Origin: Brachybacterium halotolerans
Lineage (GTDB): Bacteria; Actinomycetota; Actinomycetes; Actinomycetales; Dermabacteraceae
Direction of reading: 5' to 3'
Assembly (NCBI RefSeq): GCF_016623465.1
Contig: NZ_JAEDAJ010000012.1
Coordinates: 1-64,000 of the forward strand
Length of the DNA: 64,000 nt
Positions 8,554 to 15,755 of the stretch are shown piece after piece. Within the stretch, counting starts at the first letter, position 1; every line of letters begins with the position of its first letter. A program made the translations under genes and the position numbers. The notes beneath the pieces are model-generated. The model did not search any database. It worked only from the letters and a program-made list of their open reading frames with translations, and was not told the origin of the DNA.

Positions 8554-9474
8554 TCAGACGAGCGGCGGGATCCCCTCGACGGCGGCGAGCGATTCTCTGA
8601 GCTCGGCCATCTGGGGTGCGCTCGCAGGGGCGAGGGGGCCGCGGACGGTCGCGTGCGGGAGGACGCCCTGGAGCACCAGGGCCGTCTTCGCGGCGACCGC
8701 ACCGGGCATGCGGGTCATGACCGCCTCGACCACGGGGGCCAGGCGACGGTTGAGCTGCTGAGCAGCGGGGAGGTCGCCGGCCTGGACGGCGGCGACCATC
8801 TGCGCCTCGAGTTCACCGGCGACGTGGCCGACGACCGAGACGATGCCGGCCGCTCCGACGGCGAGCCAGGCGAGGTTCAGGGCGTCCTCCCCCGAGTAGT
8901 ACACGAGGTCGGACTGGGCGGTGACCAGGGCGGCCTGCTGGAGGTCGCCCTTGGCGTCCTTGACCGCGAGGATCCGCTCGTGCTGGGCGAGGCGCAGGAG
9001 CGTCTCGTGCGCGAGCGGGACGCCGCTGCGGCCGGGGATGTCGTAGAGCAGGATCGGCAGCTCGGTGGCGTCGGCCACCTGCTCGGTGTGCGCGATGATG
9101 CCGTCCTGGGAGGGCTTCGAGTAGTAGGGCGTGACGACGAGCAGGCCCTGCAGGTCGAGGTCCGCGTGGGCGCGGGCGAGTTCGATGCTGTGGCGGGTGT
9201 CGTTGCTGCCGACGCCCGCGAGCAGCGTGATCCCGGGGCCGATGGCCTCGCGCACGGCCCTGACCAGGGCGATCTTCTCCGCGTCGCTCGTGGTGGGCGA
9301 TTCGCCCGTCGTCCCGTTGACCACGAGGCAGTCGTTGCCGTGCGCGACGAGGTGCGCGGCGACGGCCTGCGCCGCATCCAGATCGAGGGTCGAACCGTCC
9401 TCGGTGAAGGGGGTGACCATCGCGGTGCCGACGGTGCCGAAGGGCCGTGCTGCCGGTGCGGGCTGGACGGTCAT
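8554..9474 (-). CDS. dapA: 4-hydroxy-tetrahydrodipicolinate synthase
   Basis: DapA, 306 residues, condenses pyruvate with aspartate semialdehyde, the first committed step to diaminopimelate and lysine. The TIM-barrel family motifs are clear: GTTGES (residues 54-59), catalytic Tyr144 in YDIPGR and the Schiff-base Lys172 in AVKDAKGD. An AGGAGG-like ribosome binding site precedes the ATG. Its partner dapB is in the same window at 14944, separated from it by thyX, gatD/murT and inserted genes. Diaminopimelate here feeds peptidoglycan as well as lysine. Confidence 0.97.
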   Translation of the reverse strand: MTVQPAPAARPFGTVGTAMVTPFTEDGSTLDLDAAQAVAAHLVAHGNDCLVVNGTTGESPTTSDAEKIALVRAVREAIGPGITLLAGVGSNDTRHSIELARAHADLDLQGLLVVTPYYSKPSQDGIIAHTEQVADATELPILLYDIPGRSGVPLAHETLLRLAQHERILAVKDAKGDLQQAALVTAQSDLVYYSGEDALNLAWLAVGAAGIVSVVGHVAGELEAQMVAAVQAGDLPAAQQLNRRLAPVVEAVMTRMPGAVAAKTALVLQGVLPHATVRGPLAPASAPQMAELRESLAAVEGIPPLV

Positions 9475-9482
9475 CTGTCCTC

Positions 9483-9516
9483 CTGGTGGGACTGCCTGGC
9501 TGGTGGGACTGCCTGA
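9483..9516. repeat. 17-bp tandem duplication upstream of dapA
   Basis: CTGGTGGGACTGCCTGG (9483-9499) is repeated directly at 9500-9516 with only the last base changed. It lies in the 71-bp gap between thyX and dapA, immediately before the dapA ribosome binding site. It looks like a recent slippage duplication; no function is evident. Confidence 0.85.
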
Positions 9517-9545
9517 TGGGGATGCGGGTGCGGCGAGCGGGCGCG

Positions 9546-10277
9546 TCAGGGTGCGACGCGGCCGCCCGCCTCGAAGGCGGCGTGGGTGAGCGGCATCTTC
9601 TCGGCGAAGTGCTGCTCCATGAGCTCGGCGACCATCTCGATCTCGCGCTGCGGGAAGGAGGGGAACGCAGAGTCGGGGCGCTGGGTGCGCAGGCTCAGGA
9701 AGTTCATCATGCTGCGCGCGTTCACGGTGACGTACATCGAGGAGTACAGGTTCAGCGGCAGCACCGTGCGGGCGACCTCGCGGGCGACGCCCGCCTCGAG
9801 CATCCGGCGGTAGCCCTCGTAGGCGGAGGTCGACTGCGCGCGCACGGTCTCGGTGACGAGCGCGTGCTGCTCGGGGGTGCCGGGCTCGAAGGTGTAGGCG
9901 CCGGGCTTGCCGACCTGCTGGAGGTTGCGCTCGGGGCCGGGCACGTAGAACACCGGCCGCATCTTCCGGTAGCGGCCGGACTCCTCGTTGTAGGAGGCCA
10001 TGCGGTGGCGCATGAACTCGCGGAACACGAAGATCGGCGCCTCGACGTAGAAGGTGAAGCTGTTGTGCTCGAAGGGGCTGCCGTGGCGGTCGCGCATGAG
10101 GAACCGGATCAGGCCTTTGTCGCGCTCGCTCGCGTCCTCGCCCGCGGTGGCCAGCGTCTTCTCCCCCTGGGTCGAGACGCGGGCCGCGAAGACGACGTCG
10201 CCGTCCTGCGCCGCCGACCGCACCAGCTGGACGGTCATGTCGGACCGGAAGACGATGTCGCTCTCGCTGTCGCTCAT
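9546..10277 (-). CDS. thyX: flavin-dependent thymidylate synthase ThyX
   Basis: ThyX, 243 residues, makes dTMP from dUMP using methylene-tetrahydrofolate and reduced FAD. The diagnostic RHRxxSxNxxSxR motif is present as R90-H-R-M-A-S-Y-N-E-E-S-G-R102. The frame continues open upstream through gatD in another reading, but the ATG at 10277 gives the expected family N-terminus. Ribosome binding is weak (TGGGGAA), and TACCCT eight bases upstream could be a -10 for a nearly leaderless transcript. ThyX next to dapA and rnj is the classic actinobacterial arrangement. Confidence 0.97.
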   Translation of the reverse strand: MSDSESDIVFRSDMTVQLVRSAAQDGDVVFAARVSTQGEKTLATAGEDASERDKGLIRFLMRDRHGSPFEHNSFTFYVEAPIFVFREFMRHRMASYNEESGRYRKMRPVFYVPGPERNLQQVGKPGAYTFEPGTPEQHALVTETVRAQSTSAYEGYRRMLEAGVAREVARTVLPLNLYSSMYVTVNARSMMNFLSLRTQRPDSAFPSFPQREIEMVAELMEQHFAEKMPLTHAAFEAGGRVAP

Positions 10278-10306
10278 GGTTCCCCAGGGTAGTCGAGGCG
10301 GAGGCC

Positions 10307-11167
10307 TCAGCGAGGCCGGGACATGGCGATGTCGCGGGCGCGCTGGGTGACGATCCCCTCCAGGTCGGGCGCGGTGTACGCGTCCTCCCCCACCCGGTGG
10401 CGCACGGCCGCGGCGAGCAGGTGGTCGGCGAGCGCCGGGTTCTTGGGGAGCACGGAGCCGTGCAGGTAGGTGCCGATGACCTCGCGGTGCACCGCGCCCT
10501 CGGTGCCGTCGGCCCCGTTGTTCCCGCCCGCGCGCGAGCTCTCCTGGCCGAAGGCGCGCACGGAGCCGAGCGCCGTGCAGTCCGCCCCGAGGGTGGTCAG
10601 CCCGGAGTGGTTCTCGTAGCCCACCACGGGTCCGAAGCGCTCGGTCTCGACGGTGAGGTTGCCGATCAGGCGGGTGCTGCTGCCGCGGGTCTCGACGTCC
10701 AGCAGCGAGATGCCGGTCAGCGGCTCGTCGGCCGTGTCGCCGGTCGCGGGCACGAACACGTGCCCGAACAGCTGGTAGGAGCCGCACACGGCGAGCATGG
10801 GGACGTCCTGCTCGGCCCACTCGCAGATCGCGGGGCCGTGGGAGAGGAGGTCGGCGGCGATGCGCACCTGGCCGGAGTCCTGGCCGCCGCCCGCGACCAC
10901 GAGGTCCACGTCCGCGGGGAGCCGGTCGCCGACCTCGTGGGCCAGCAGCTCGACCTCGAAGCCGCTCCACTGTGCCCGCCGGATCAGCGTGAGGGTGTTC
11001 CCCCAGTCTCCGTAGATGTTCATCTCGGAGGGGTAGAGCTGCAGGATCCGCAGCGCCGGGGCGCCCTCGCGCGCGGGCTGCCGGTGCGGCGTCGGGACGG
11101 GGGTGAGGTCCGGGCCGGTCCCCGCGCTGCGTGGGGCCGACGGGGCGGGGTGCTCGTTCGTGCTCAC
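10307..11167 (-). CDS. gatD: lipid II isoglutaminyl synthase, glutaminase subunit GatD
   Basis: GatD, 286 residues, is a class I (triad-type) glutamine amidotransferase that releases ammonia for MurT, which amidates the D-glutamate of lipid II. The nucleophile is Cys128 in LAVCGSYQLFG, and the catalytic histidine is in GTYLHGSVLPKNP. Before the domain there are about 38 proline-rich residues not expected in the family core. The GTG start at 11167 overlaps the murT stop by four bases (GTGA), so the two subunits are translationally coupled. The family also resembles CobB/CobQ-like amidotransferases, but the MurT partner settles the role. Confidence 0.93.
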   Translation of the reverse strand: MSTNEHPAPSAPRSAGTGPDLTPVPTPHRQPAREGAPALRILQLYPSEMNIYGDWGNTLTLIRRAQWSGFEVELLAHEVGDRLPADVDLVVAGGGQDSGQVRIAADLLSHGPAICEWAEQDVPMLAVCGSYQLFGHVFVPATGDTADEPLTGISLLDVETRGSSTRLIGNLTVETERFGPVVGYENHSGLTTLGADCTALGSVRAFGQESSRAGGNNGADGTEGAVHREVIGTYLHGSVLPKNPALADHLLAAAVRHRVGEDAYTAPDLEGIVTQRARDIAMSRPR

Positions 11168-12492
11168 AGGACCGTCTCCACGTGGGTGATCCGCGAGAGC
11201 TGCGCGCGCACGGCGAGCATCGCGGTGTAGGTGCAGAAGATGCGCATCGGCCGGCCGCTCGCGCGGGCGGCGTCGATCAGCGACCGCACGGCCGGCCCGA
11301 GGTCCGTCTCGACGCCGTCCACGAGCACCTCGTCGTAGCGCAGGCGCAGGGCCATGTCGTAGGCGCGCACGCCGCTGACCACGTGCACGCCGCTCGCGCG
11401 CAGGGCGCTGAAGTCGACGTCCCAGAGCCATGACATGTCCCGGCCGTCGGCGTACTCGTCGTTGATCGCGATCATCGTCTCCGCCGGGTCCGTGCCCGCG
11501 CTCAGCAGGCTCATCCGGAAGCCGGCGGGGTTCTTCACGAGGGCCAGCTCGAGGGGGACGCCGTCGACCTCGAGCATCTCGCCGCGGCCGAAGGCCGCGC
11601 GCACGTGCGCGAGGGCGCGCAGCAGGGCCGGGAGGTCCGCGTCGGCCCCGAGCAGGGAGGAGGCGAGCGCCAGGGCGCCAGTGGCGTTGAGCATGTTGTG
11701 CACGCCGGGCAGCACGAACTCGACCTCGTGCTCCGCGCCGTCGACGAGGATGCGGGCGCGGCGCCCGTCGATGGCCTCGAGCCGCGTGGCGGGGGTCTGC
11801 GTGTCGTCGGCGGGGCCGGCGCCGAGGCCCGCGTCCTCGAGCATCGCGCCCCCGGCGTCCTCGCGGCGCAGGTCGTCGTCGGAGAGGAAGACGCGGCGCA
11901 GCCCCTCCCCGATGCCGAAGCGCTCGACGCGAGCGCCCAGGTCGTCGGTGAAGCGCGGCGCGGACAGGCGCGGGTCGTCGCCGTTGAGGACGACGAGCTC
12001 GGTGCTGGCCTTCGCGACCGTGTGCAGGAGGTCGGCGGTGTGGTCGATCTCCCCGAAGCGGTCGAGCTGGTCGCGCATGACGTTCAGCAGCAGGCTCGCG
12101 CGCGGGCGCACCTGGCGCACGAAGTGCACGGCGTGGGCCTCGTCGAGCTCGAGCACGGCGATGTCGGCGGCGAGGCGGCCGCGGGCGTCGACCTCGGTGA
12201 GCAGGGCCGCCGCGACGCCGCGCACGAAGTTGGAGCCGGTGGGGTTGGTGAAGACCCGCAGACCCTGGGAGCGCAGCAGCTCCACCAGGATCTTCGTAGT
12301 GGTGGTCTTCCCGTTGGTGCCGGAGACGACGACCACGCCCAGCGGCAGCTCCTCGAGGGTGCGCGCGAGGAAGCCGGGGTCGATCCTCTCGACCACGAGT
12401 CCGGGGAAGGCGCTGCCCCCGCGGCCCCCGCCGCGGAGTCTGGCCAGGCGGCGCGCGGCACGGCCGGCGGCCACGGTGAGAGCGGAACGCAT
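11164..12492 (-). CDS. murT: lipid II isoglutaminyl synthase, ligase subunit MurT
   Basis: MurT, 442 residues, is a Mur-ligase-like enzyme that activates the D-Glu carboxylate of lipid II with ATP and transfers ammonia from GatD. The ATP-binding loop SGTNGKTT is at residues 57-64, and the C-terminal DUF1727 domain ends with the FCTYTAM segment. MurT proteins with known structures have a four-cysteine zinc ribbon in the central domain; here that region has no cysteine at all and is Asp-rich instead. The ATG at 12492 is preferred over 12501 because TACGAT lies seven bases upstream and no ribosome binding site is visible, suggesting a leaderless transcript. Confidence 0.92.
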   Translation of the reverse strand: MRSALTVAAGRAARRLARLRGGGRGGSAFPGLVVERIDPGFLARTLEELPLGVVVVSGTNGKTTTTKILVELLRSQGLRVFTNPTGSNFVRGVAAALLTEVDARGRLAADIAVLELDEAHAVHFVRQVRPRASLLLNVMRDQLDRFGEIDHTADLLHTVAKASTELVVLNGDDPRLSAPRFTDDLGARVERFGIGEGLRRVFLSDDDLRREDAGGAMLEDAGLGAGPADDTQTPATRLEAIDGRRARILVDGAEHEVEFVLPGVHNMLNATGALALASSLLGADADLPALLRALAHVRAAFGRGEMLEVDGVPLELALVKNPAGFRMSLLSAGTDPAETMIAINDEYADGRDMSWLWDVDFSALRASGVHVVSGVRAYDMALRLRYDEVLVDGVETDLGPAVRSLIDAARASGRPMRIFCTYTAMLAVRAQLSRITHVETVL

Positions 12493-12499
12493 GCTCGGC

Positions 12500-12505
12500 A
12501 TCGTA
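12500..12505 (-). promoter_or_regulatory. candidate -10 element of murT-gatD
   Basis: TACGAT on the minus strand is seven bases from the ATG at 12492, the spacing expected when transcription starts at the start codon. No Shine-Dalgarno sequence is present. If real, it gives murT-gatD its own promoter despite the HAD gene 38 bases upstream. Confidence 0.4.
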
Positions 12506-12530
12506 CTGGAGCCGGGACCGGGCGACGCCC

Positions 12531-13268
12531 TCAGCGGCGGACGACGCGCAGGCGTCCCTCGTGGACCTCCACGGCGACGTCGTCGAGCGAGGTCAGGAGC
12601 GCCTCGGCGTGGGGCGCGAGCTCGTGCGCGAGGGTGGTCGTGGTCACCGCGATCGCCGGGCATCCCGCGGCACGGGCGGACGCGAGCCCTCCCAGGGAGT
12701 CCTCGATCACGAGCGCACGGGAGGGGTCCGCGCCCAGGCGCTCGGCGCCGAGCACGTACGGCTCCGGATCGGGCTTGCCGCGACTCACCTGGTCGGCGGT
12801 GACGAGGGTCTCCTCGGGGTAGGGCAGGTCGGTGATCGCCCAGCGGGCCTCGAACAGGCGCCGCGTGCAGGAGGTCACGATCGTCCAGGTGGGCCGACCG
12901 AGCTGCTCGGCGGCGGACTGCAGCTCGCCGATCAGGCGGGCCGTGCCCGGGAGGATCGAGATCCGCTTGGCGTCCTCGACCTCCAGGTCCTCGACACGCG
13001 CGTGGGCGGCCTCGATCTCGTCGGCCGGCATGTCGGGGAAGACGTCGGCGAGCACCCCTCGGGCGGGCATGCCGTGGAGGGTGTGGTCGAAGGTCCGGTT
13101 CGAGCCGTGCTCCTCGAACAGCTTCGTCCAGGCGCGCTCCACCGAGGGGCCCGAATCGACGAGGGTCCCGTCCATGTCGAGCAGCAGGGCGTCGACGTCG
13201 AGGGGGAAGGGGTCCTGGGGGGCCTGAGCGTCCCCCTCGGGGGCGCCCGCGGCGGCGGCTCCGTTCAT
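12531..13268 (-). CDS. HAD-family sugar-phosphatase-like hydrolase
   Basis: This 245-residue protein is a haloacid dehalogenase superfamily hydrolase of the beta-phosphoglucomutase/sugar-phosphatase type. Motif I is LLLDMDGTLVDSG, with the nucleophilic aspartate first; motif II is the TIVTSC strand; the lysine and acidic motifs are in SRGKPDPEPYVLGA and LVIEDSLGGLASARAAG. An alpha-helical cap lies between motifs I and II. The closest named relatives would be glycerol-3-phosphate or hexitol phosphatases, but the substrate cannot be read from sequence. The ATG at 13268 has a GGGAAG ribosome binding site. It is divergent from azlC. Confidence 0.85.
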   Translation of the reverse strand: MNGAAAAGAPEGDAQAPQDPFPLDVDALLLDMDGTLVDSGPSVERAWTKLFEEHGSNRTFDHTLHGMPARGVLADVFPDMPADEIEAAHARVEDLEVEDAKRISILPGTARLIGELQSAAEQLGRPTWTIVTSCTRRLFEARWAITDLPYPEETLVTADQVSRGKPDPEPYVLGAERLGADPSRALVIEDSLGGLASARAAGCPAIAVTTTTLAHELAPHAEALLTSLDDVAVEVHEGRLRVVRR

Positions 13269-13337
13269 GCTTCCCACGGTCTCATACCCCGTGCGACCTG
13301 CGCATGCGGGAAACTCCCCGGTTACTGTGGACGGGTC

Positions 13338-14132
13338 ATGAACACGCACGATCCGAGCGACCGCTCCCCCGCCGCGCGGAGCGCCCACGAGGCGCCGTCG
13401 CCGGACGCCGCATCGGTGTCCCTCGCCGTCTCGGCCGCCCGCCGCAAGGGGCTGTCCGTGGGGGTCGCGACGGGTCTGTACGGGATCTCCTTCGGGGCGC
13501 TCGCGACCGCCTCGGGGCTCGACGTGTGGCAGGCGATGGTGCTCTCGGCGATCATGTTCACCGGCGGCAGCCAGTTCGCCTTCGTGGGCGTGATCGGAGG
13601 CGGCGGCAGCGCACTGGGCGCAGCGCTGGCCGCCGTGCTGCTGGGCATCCGCAACACCCTCTACGGCCTCGTGCTCGCGCCGACACTGCCCCGAGGCGGG
13701 GCGAAGGGGGCCGCGCGCTCCCTGCTCACGATCGACGAGTCCGCAGCCGTGGCCGCGACCGCCGGTCCCCCGGCCGCCAAGCGCGCCGGCTTCTGGGCGG
13801 CAGGCATCGCGGTCTACGTCTTCTGGAACCTGTTCTCCCTGGTGGGAGCGCTGATCGGCCAGAGCGTCGGCGATCCAGGCGCATGGGGCCTGGATGCCGC
13901 GGCCGCCGCGGCGTTCCTGGGGCTGCTGTGGCCCCGCCTGGTCTCGAAGGACGTGGTGGCCGTCGCCGTCGCCGCGGCGTTCATCGCGCTGATCGCGACG
14001 CCCGTCCTGCCGGCCGGCCTGCCGGTGCTCGCTGCGGCGCTGGTCGCCGTGGTCGTCGGGCTGCTGCCGCGTCGCCCGGTGGCCGGCGGGAATCGGGTCG
14101 ACGCGACGGACGAGGACGGTGAGCAGGCATGA
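13338..14132 (+). CDS. azlC: AzlC family branched-chain amino acid exporter, large subunit
   Basis: AzlC, 264 residues, is the large subunit of a two-component membrane exporter that in characterised systems (AzlCD, BrnFE) releases branched-chain amino acids. The conserved segments GVATGLYGISFGALA, SAIMFTGGSQFAFVG and LGIRNTLYGL are present, with about seven membrane helices. It is one of few plus-strand genes here and overlaps azlD by four bases (ATGA), as the subunits usually do. No strong ribosome binding site precedes the ATG; TACTGT nine bases upstream may be a -10. No Lrp-type regulator adjoins it, so the exported amino acid is uncertain. Confidence 0.92.
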   Translation: MNTHDPSDRSPAARSAHEAPSPDAASVSLAVSAARRKGLSVGVATGLYGISFGALATASGLDVWQAMVLSAIMFTGGSQFAFVGVIGGGGSALGAALAAVLLGIRNTLYGLVLAPTLPRGGAKGAARSLLTIDESAAVAATAGPPAAKRAGFWAAGIAVYVFWNLFSLVGALIGQSVGDPGAWGLDAAAAAAFLGLLWPRLVSKDVVAVAVAAAFIALIATPVLPAGLPVLAAALVAVVVGLLPRRPVAGGNRVDATDEDGEQA

Positions 14133-14443
14133 GCTGGCTGTGGGCGGGCGTGATCGCGGCGGCGGTGCTGTCCTTCGCGCAGAAGTGGATCGGCTACCAG
14201 GTGCCGCCGGGCGTGCTCGAGAAACCGCGCATCGCGCGGGTCACGTCCCTGCTGCCCGTCGCGCTGCTGGGCGCGCTGGTCGCCACCCAGGCCGCGGCCG
14301 ACGGCCCGCAGCTGATGGCCGACGCCCGCCTGCCCGCGCTCGCGGTCGCCGCGCTGCTGCTCGCCCTGCGCGCGCCCTTCCTGGTGGTCGTGATCGCGGC
14401 CGCCGTGGTCGCGGCGCTCTGCCGTGCCCTCGGCTGGGGCTGA
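14129..14443 (+). CDS. azlD: AzlD family exporter small subunit
   Basis: AzlD, 104 residues, is the small membrane partner of AzlC, with about four hydrophobic helices. The family motif around residues 30-55 (PRIARVTSLLPVALLGALVA) is clear. Its start overlaps the azlC stop (ATGA), implying coupled synthesis of both subunits. The stop is directly abutted by the stop of the convergent TPR gene, leaving no room for a terminator between them. Confidence 0.9.
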   Translation: MSWLWAGVIAAAVLSFAQKWIGYQVPPGVLEKPRIARVTSLLPVALLGALVATQAAADGPQLMADARLPALAVAALLLALRAPFLVVVIAAAVVAALCRALGWG

Positions 14444-14941
14444 TCACACCCCGCGGCCGGCCTCCACGGCGATCGCCCGGCGCACGGCGGCGCGGGCGTC
14501 GCGGGTGTCCCGGTTCGCGGAGTAGGCCAGGCCCAGGCGGTACCAGGCCCGCCAGTCGTCCTCTCCCCCGTCCTGTACGGCGTCGCGCGCCGCCTCGAAC
14601 TCCGCGCGGGCCGCGGCCCTGCGCGGATCGCGCTGGGCGACGGGGTCCTGCTCCGCACGGGCTCCGGTCCCGTCGGCCGCCATGCCCTCGGTCCCGTCGT
14701 CGGCCCGGGGCTCGAAGCGCGCCGCGCCGTAGAGCCGGGCGAGCCGTCCTGCGCGCAGCCCGAACAGGACCTCGCGCCAGGTCACCCACACGGTGAGGAC
14801 GAGCAGCACGACGAGGCCCGCTGCCAGCCCCCAGCCGATCACGCCGCCTGCGCGCGCGAAACCGGTCGCGATCCAGAGCAGGCCCCAGCAGTAGGCCGCC
14901 GTGACCAGCAGCAGCAGGGCGACACCGATCTTCGCGCGCAT
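14444..14941 (-). CDS. tetratricopeptide-like membrane protein
   Basis: This 165-residue protein has two N-terminal membrane helices (about residues 5-28 and 35-53) followed by a cytosolic region. The C-terminal part, DDWRAWYRLGLAYSANRDTRDARAAV, in pieces resembles one tetratricopeptide unit (W-YRLGLAY-A). It lies two bases downstream of dapB on the same strand, so it is co-transcribed with it. Membrane-anchored proteins of this type next to dapB are common in Micrococcales, but no function is known. The azlD gene converges on it with stops touching. Confidence 0.75.
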   Translation of the reverse strand: MRAKIGVALLLLVTAAYCWGLLWIATGFARAGGVIGWGLAAGLVVLLVLTVWVTWREVLFGLRAGRLARLYGAARFEPRADDGTEGMAADGTGARAEQDPVAQRDPRRAAARAEFEAARDAVQDGGEDDWRAWYRLGLAYSANRDTRDARAAVRRAIAVEAGRGV

Positions 14942-14943
14942 GC

Positions 14944-15699
14944 TCAGCCGAGGTCCATGTAGCCGTCGAGGCCCACGGTGAGCCCGGGGCGGGAGCCGAC
15001 CTCGCGCACGCCCAGCAGCACGCCGGGCATGAAGGACACGCGATCGAAGGAGTCGTGGCGCAGCTCGAGCTGCTCGCCGACGCCGCCGAACTGGACGACC
15101 TCGTGGGCGACGAGGCCGCGCTGGCGGACGGCGTGCACGTGGATGCCGTCGACGACCGCGCCCCGCGCACCGAGCTCGTCCTTCTGCGTCGCGTCGGGCA
15201 CGGCCCCCAGTCCCCCGGCCTCGCGGCCGCGGGCGATCGCCGCGGCCGTGTGGCGGGCGGTGCCCGAGGGCGCGTCGAGCTTGTCGGGGTGGTGCATCTC
15301 GATCACCTCGGCGCTCTCGTAGTAGCGGGCCGCGGCCTCGGCGAAGCGCATCACCAGGACGGCGCCGATCGCGAAGTTCGGTGCGATGAGCACACCGGTG
15401 CTCGGGTGCTCGCCGAGCGCGGCGCGGACGTCGGCGAGGGACTCCTCGTCCCAGCCGGTCGCGCCGACCACGGCGTGGATCCCGTGCTCGATCGCCCAGA
15501 GCACGTTGCGCTTGGTGACGGCGGGGACGGTGAGGTCGACGACGACCTGCGCGCCGGCGTCGGCCGCGGCGTCGAGCGGGTCGGAGCTGCCGATGCGGGC
15601 GACGAGCTCGAGGCCGTCGGCTTCCTCGACGGCGGTGCAGGCGGCGCTGCCCATGCGACCGTGGGCGCCGAGGACGGCGACGCGGATGCTCTGCGACAT
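14944..15699 (-). CDS. dapB: 4-hydroxy-tetrahydrodipicolinate reductase
   Basis: DapB, 251 residues, reduces the DapA product with NAD(P)H on the way to diaminopimelate. The N-terminal Rossmann motif is VLGAHGRMGSAA (a GxxGxxG loop), and the catalytic, substrate-binding segment EMHHPDKLDAPSGTA lies near residue 135. The second conserved block LVAHEVVQFGG is also present. The ATG at 15699 has GGAAGGAA upstream. It follows the M16 peptidase gene by 56 bases, an order also seen in mycobacteria and streptomycetes. Confidence 0.97.
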   Translation of the reverse strand: MSQSIRVAVLGAHGRMGSAACTAVEEADGLELVARIGSSDPLDAAADAGAQVVVDLTVPAVTKRNVLWAIEHGIHAVVGATGWDEESLADVRAALGEHPSTGVLIAPNFAIGAVLVMRFAEAAARYYESAEVIEMHHPDKLDAPSGTARHTAAAIARGREAGGLGAVPDATQKDELGARGAVVDGIHVHAVRQRGLVAHEVVQFGGVGEQLELRHDSFDRVSFMPGVLLGVREVGSRPGLTVGLDGYMDLG

Positions 15700-15755
15700 G
15701 GTGGGTTCCTTCCGGGAGGGCGGTGGTATGCGGTGTGCGGGGCCGAGCCGGCGGC

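Noticed and set aside
6622-9516. A 964-codon plus-strand open frame opposite rnj and dapA
   Set aside because: It crosses both genes and the C9G20 tract in antisense, has no ribosome binding site or recognisable domain.
14444-14941. The TPR membrane protein as a DivIVA- or FtsL-like division protein
   Set aside because: The two helices and a single W-Y-x-LG-x-AY unit fit a TPR-like protein; no FtsL coiled coil or DivIVA motif is present.
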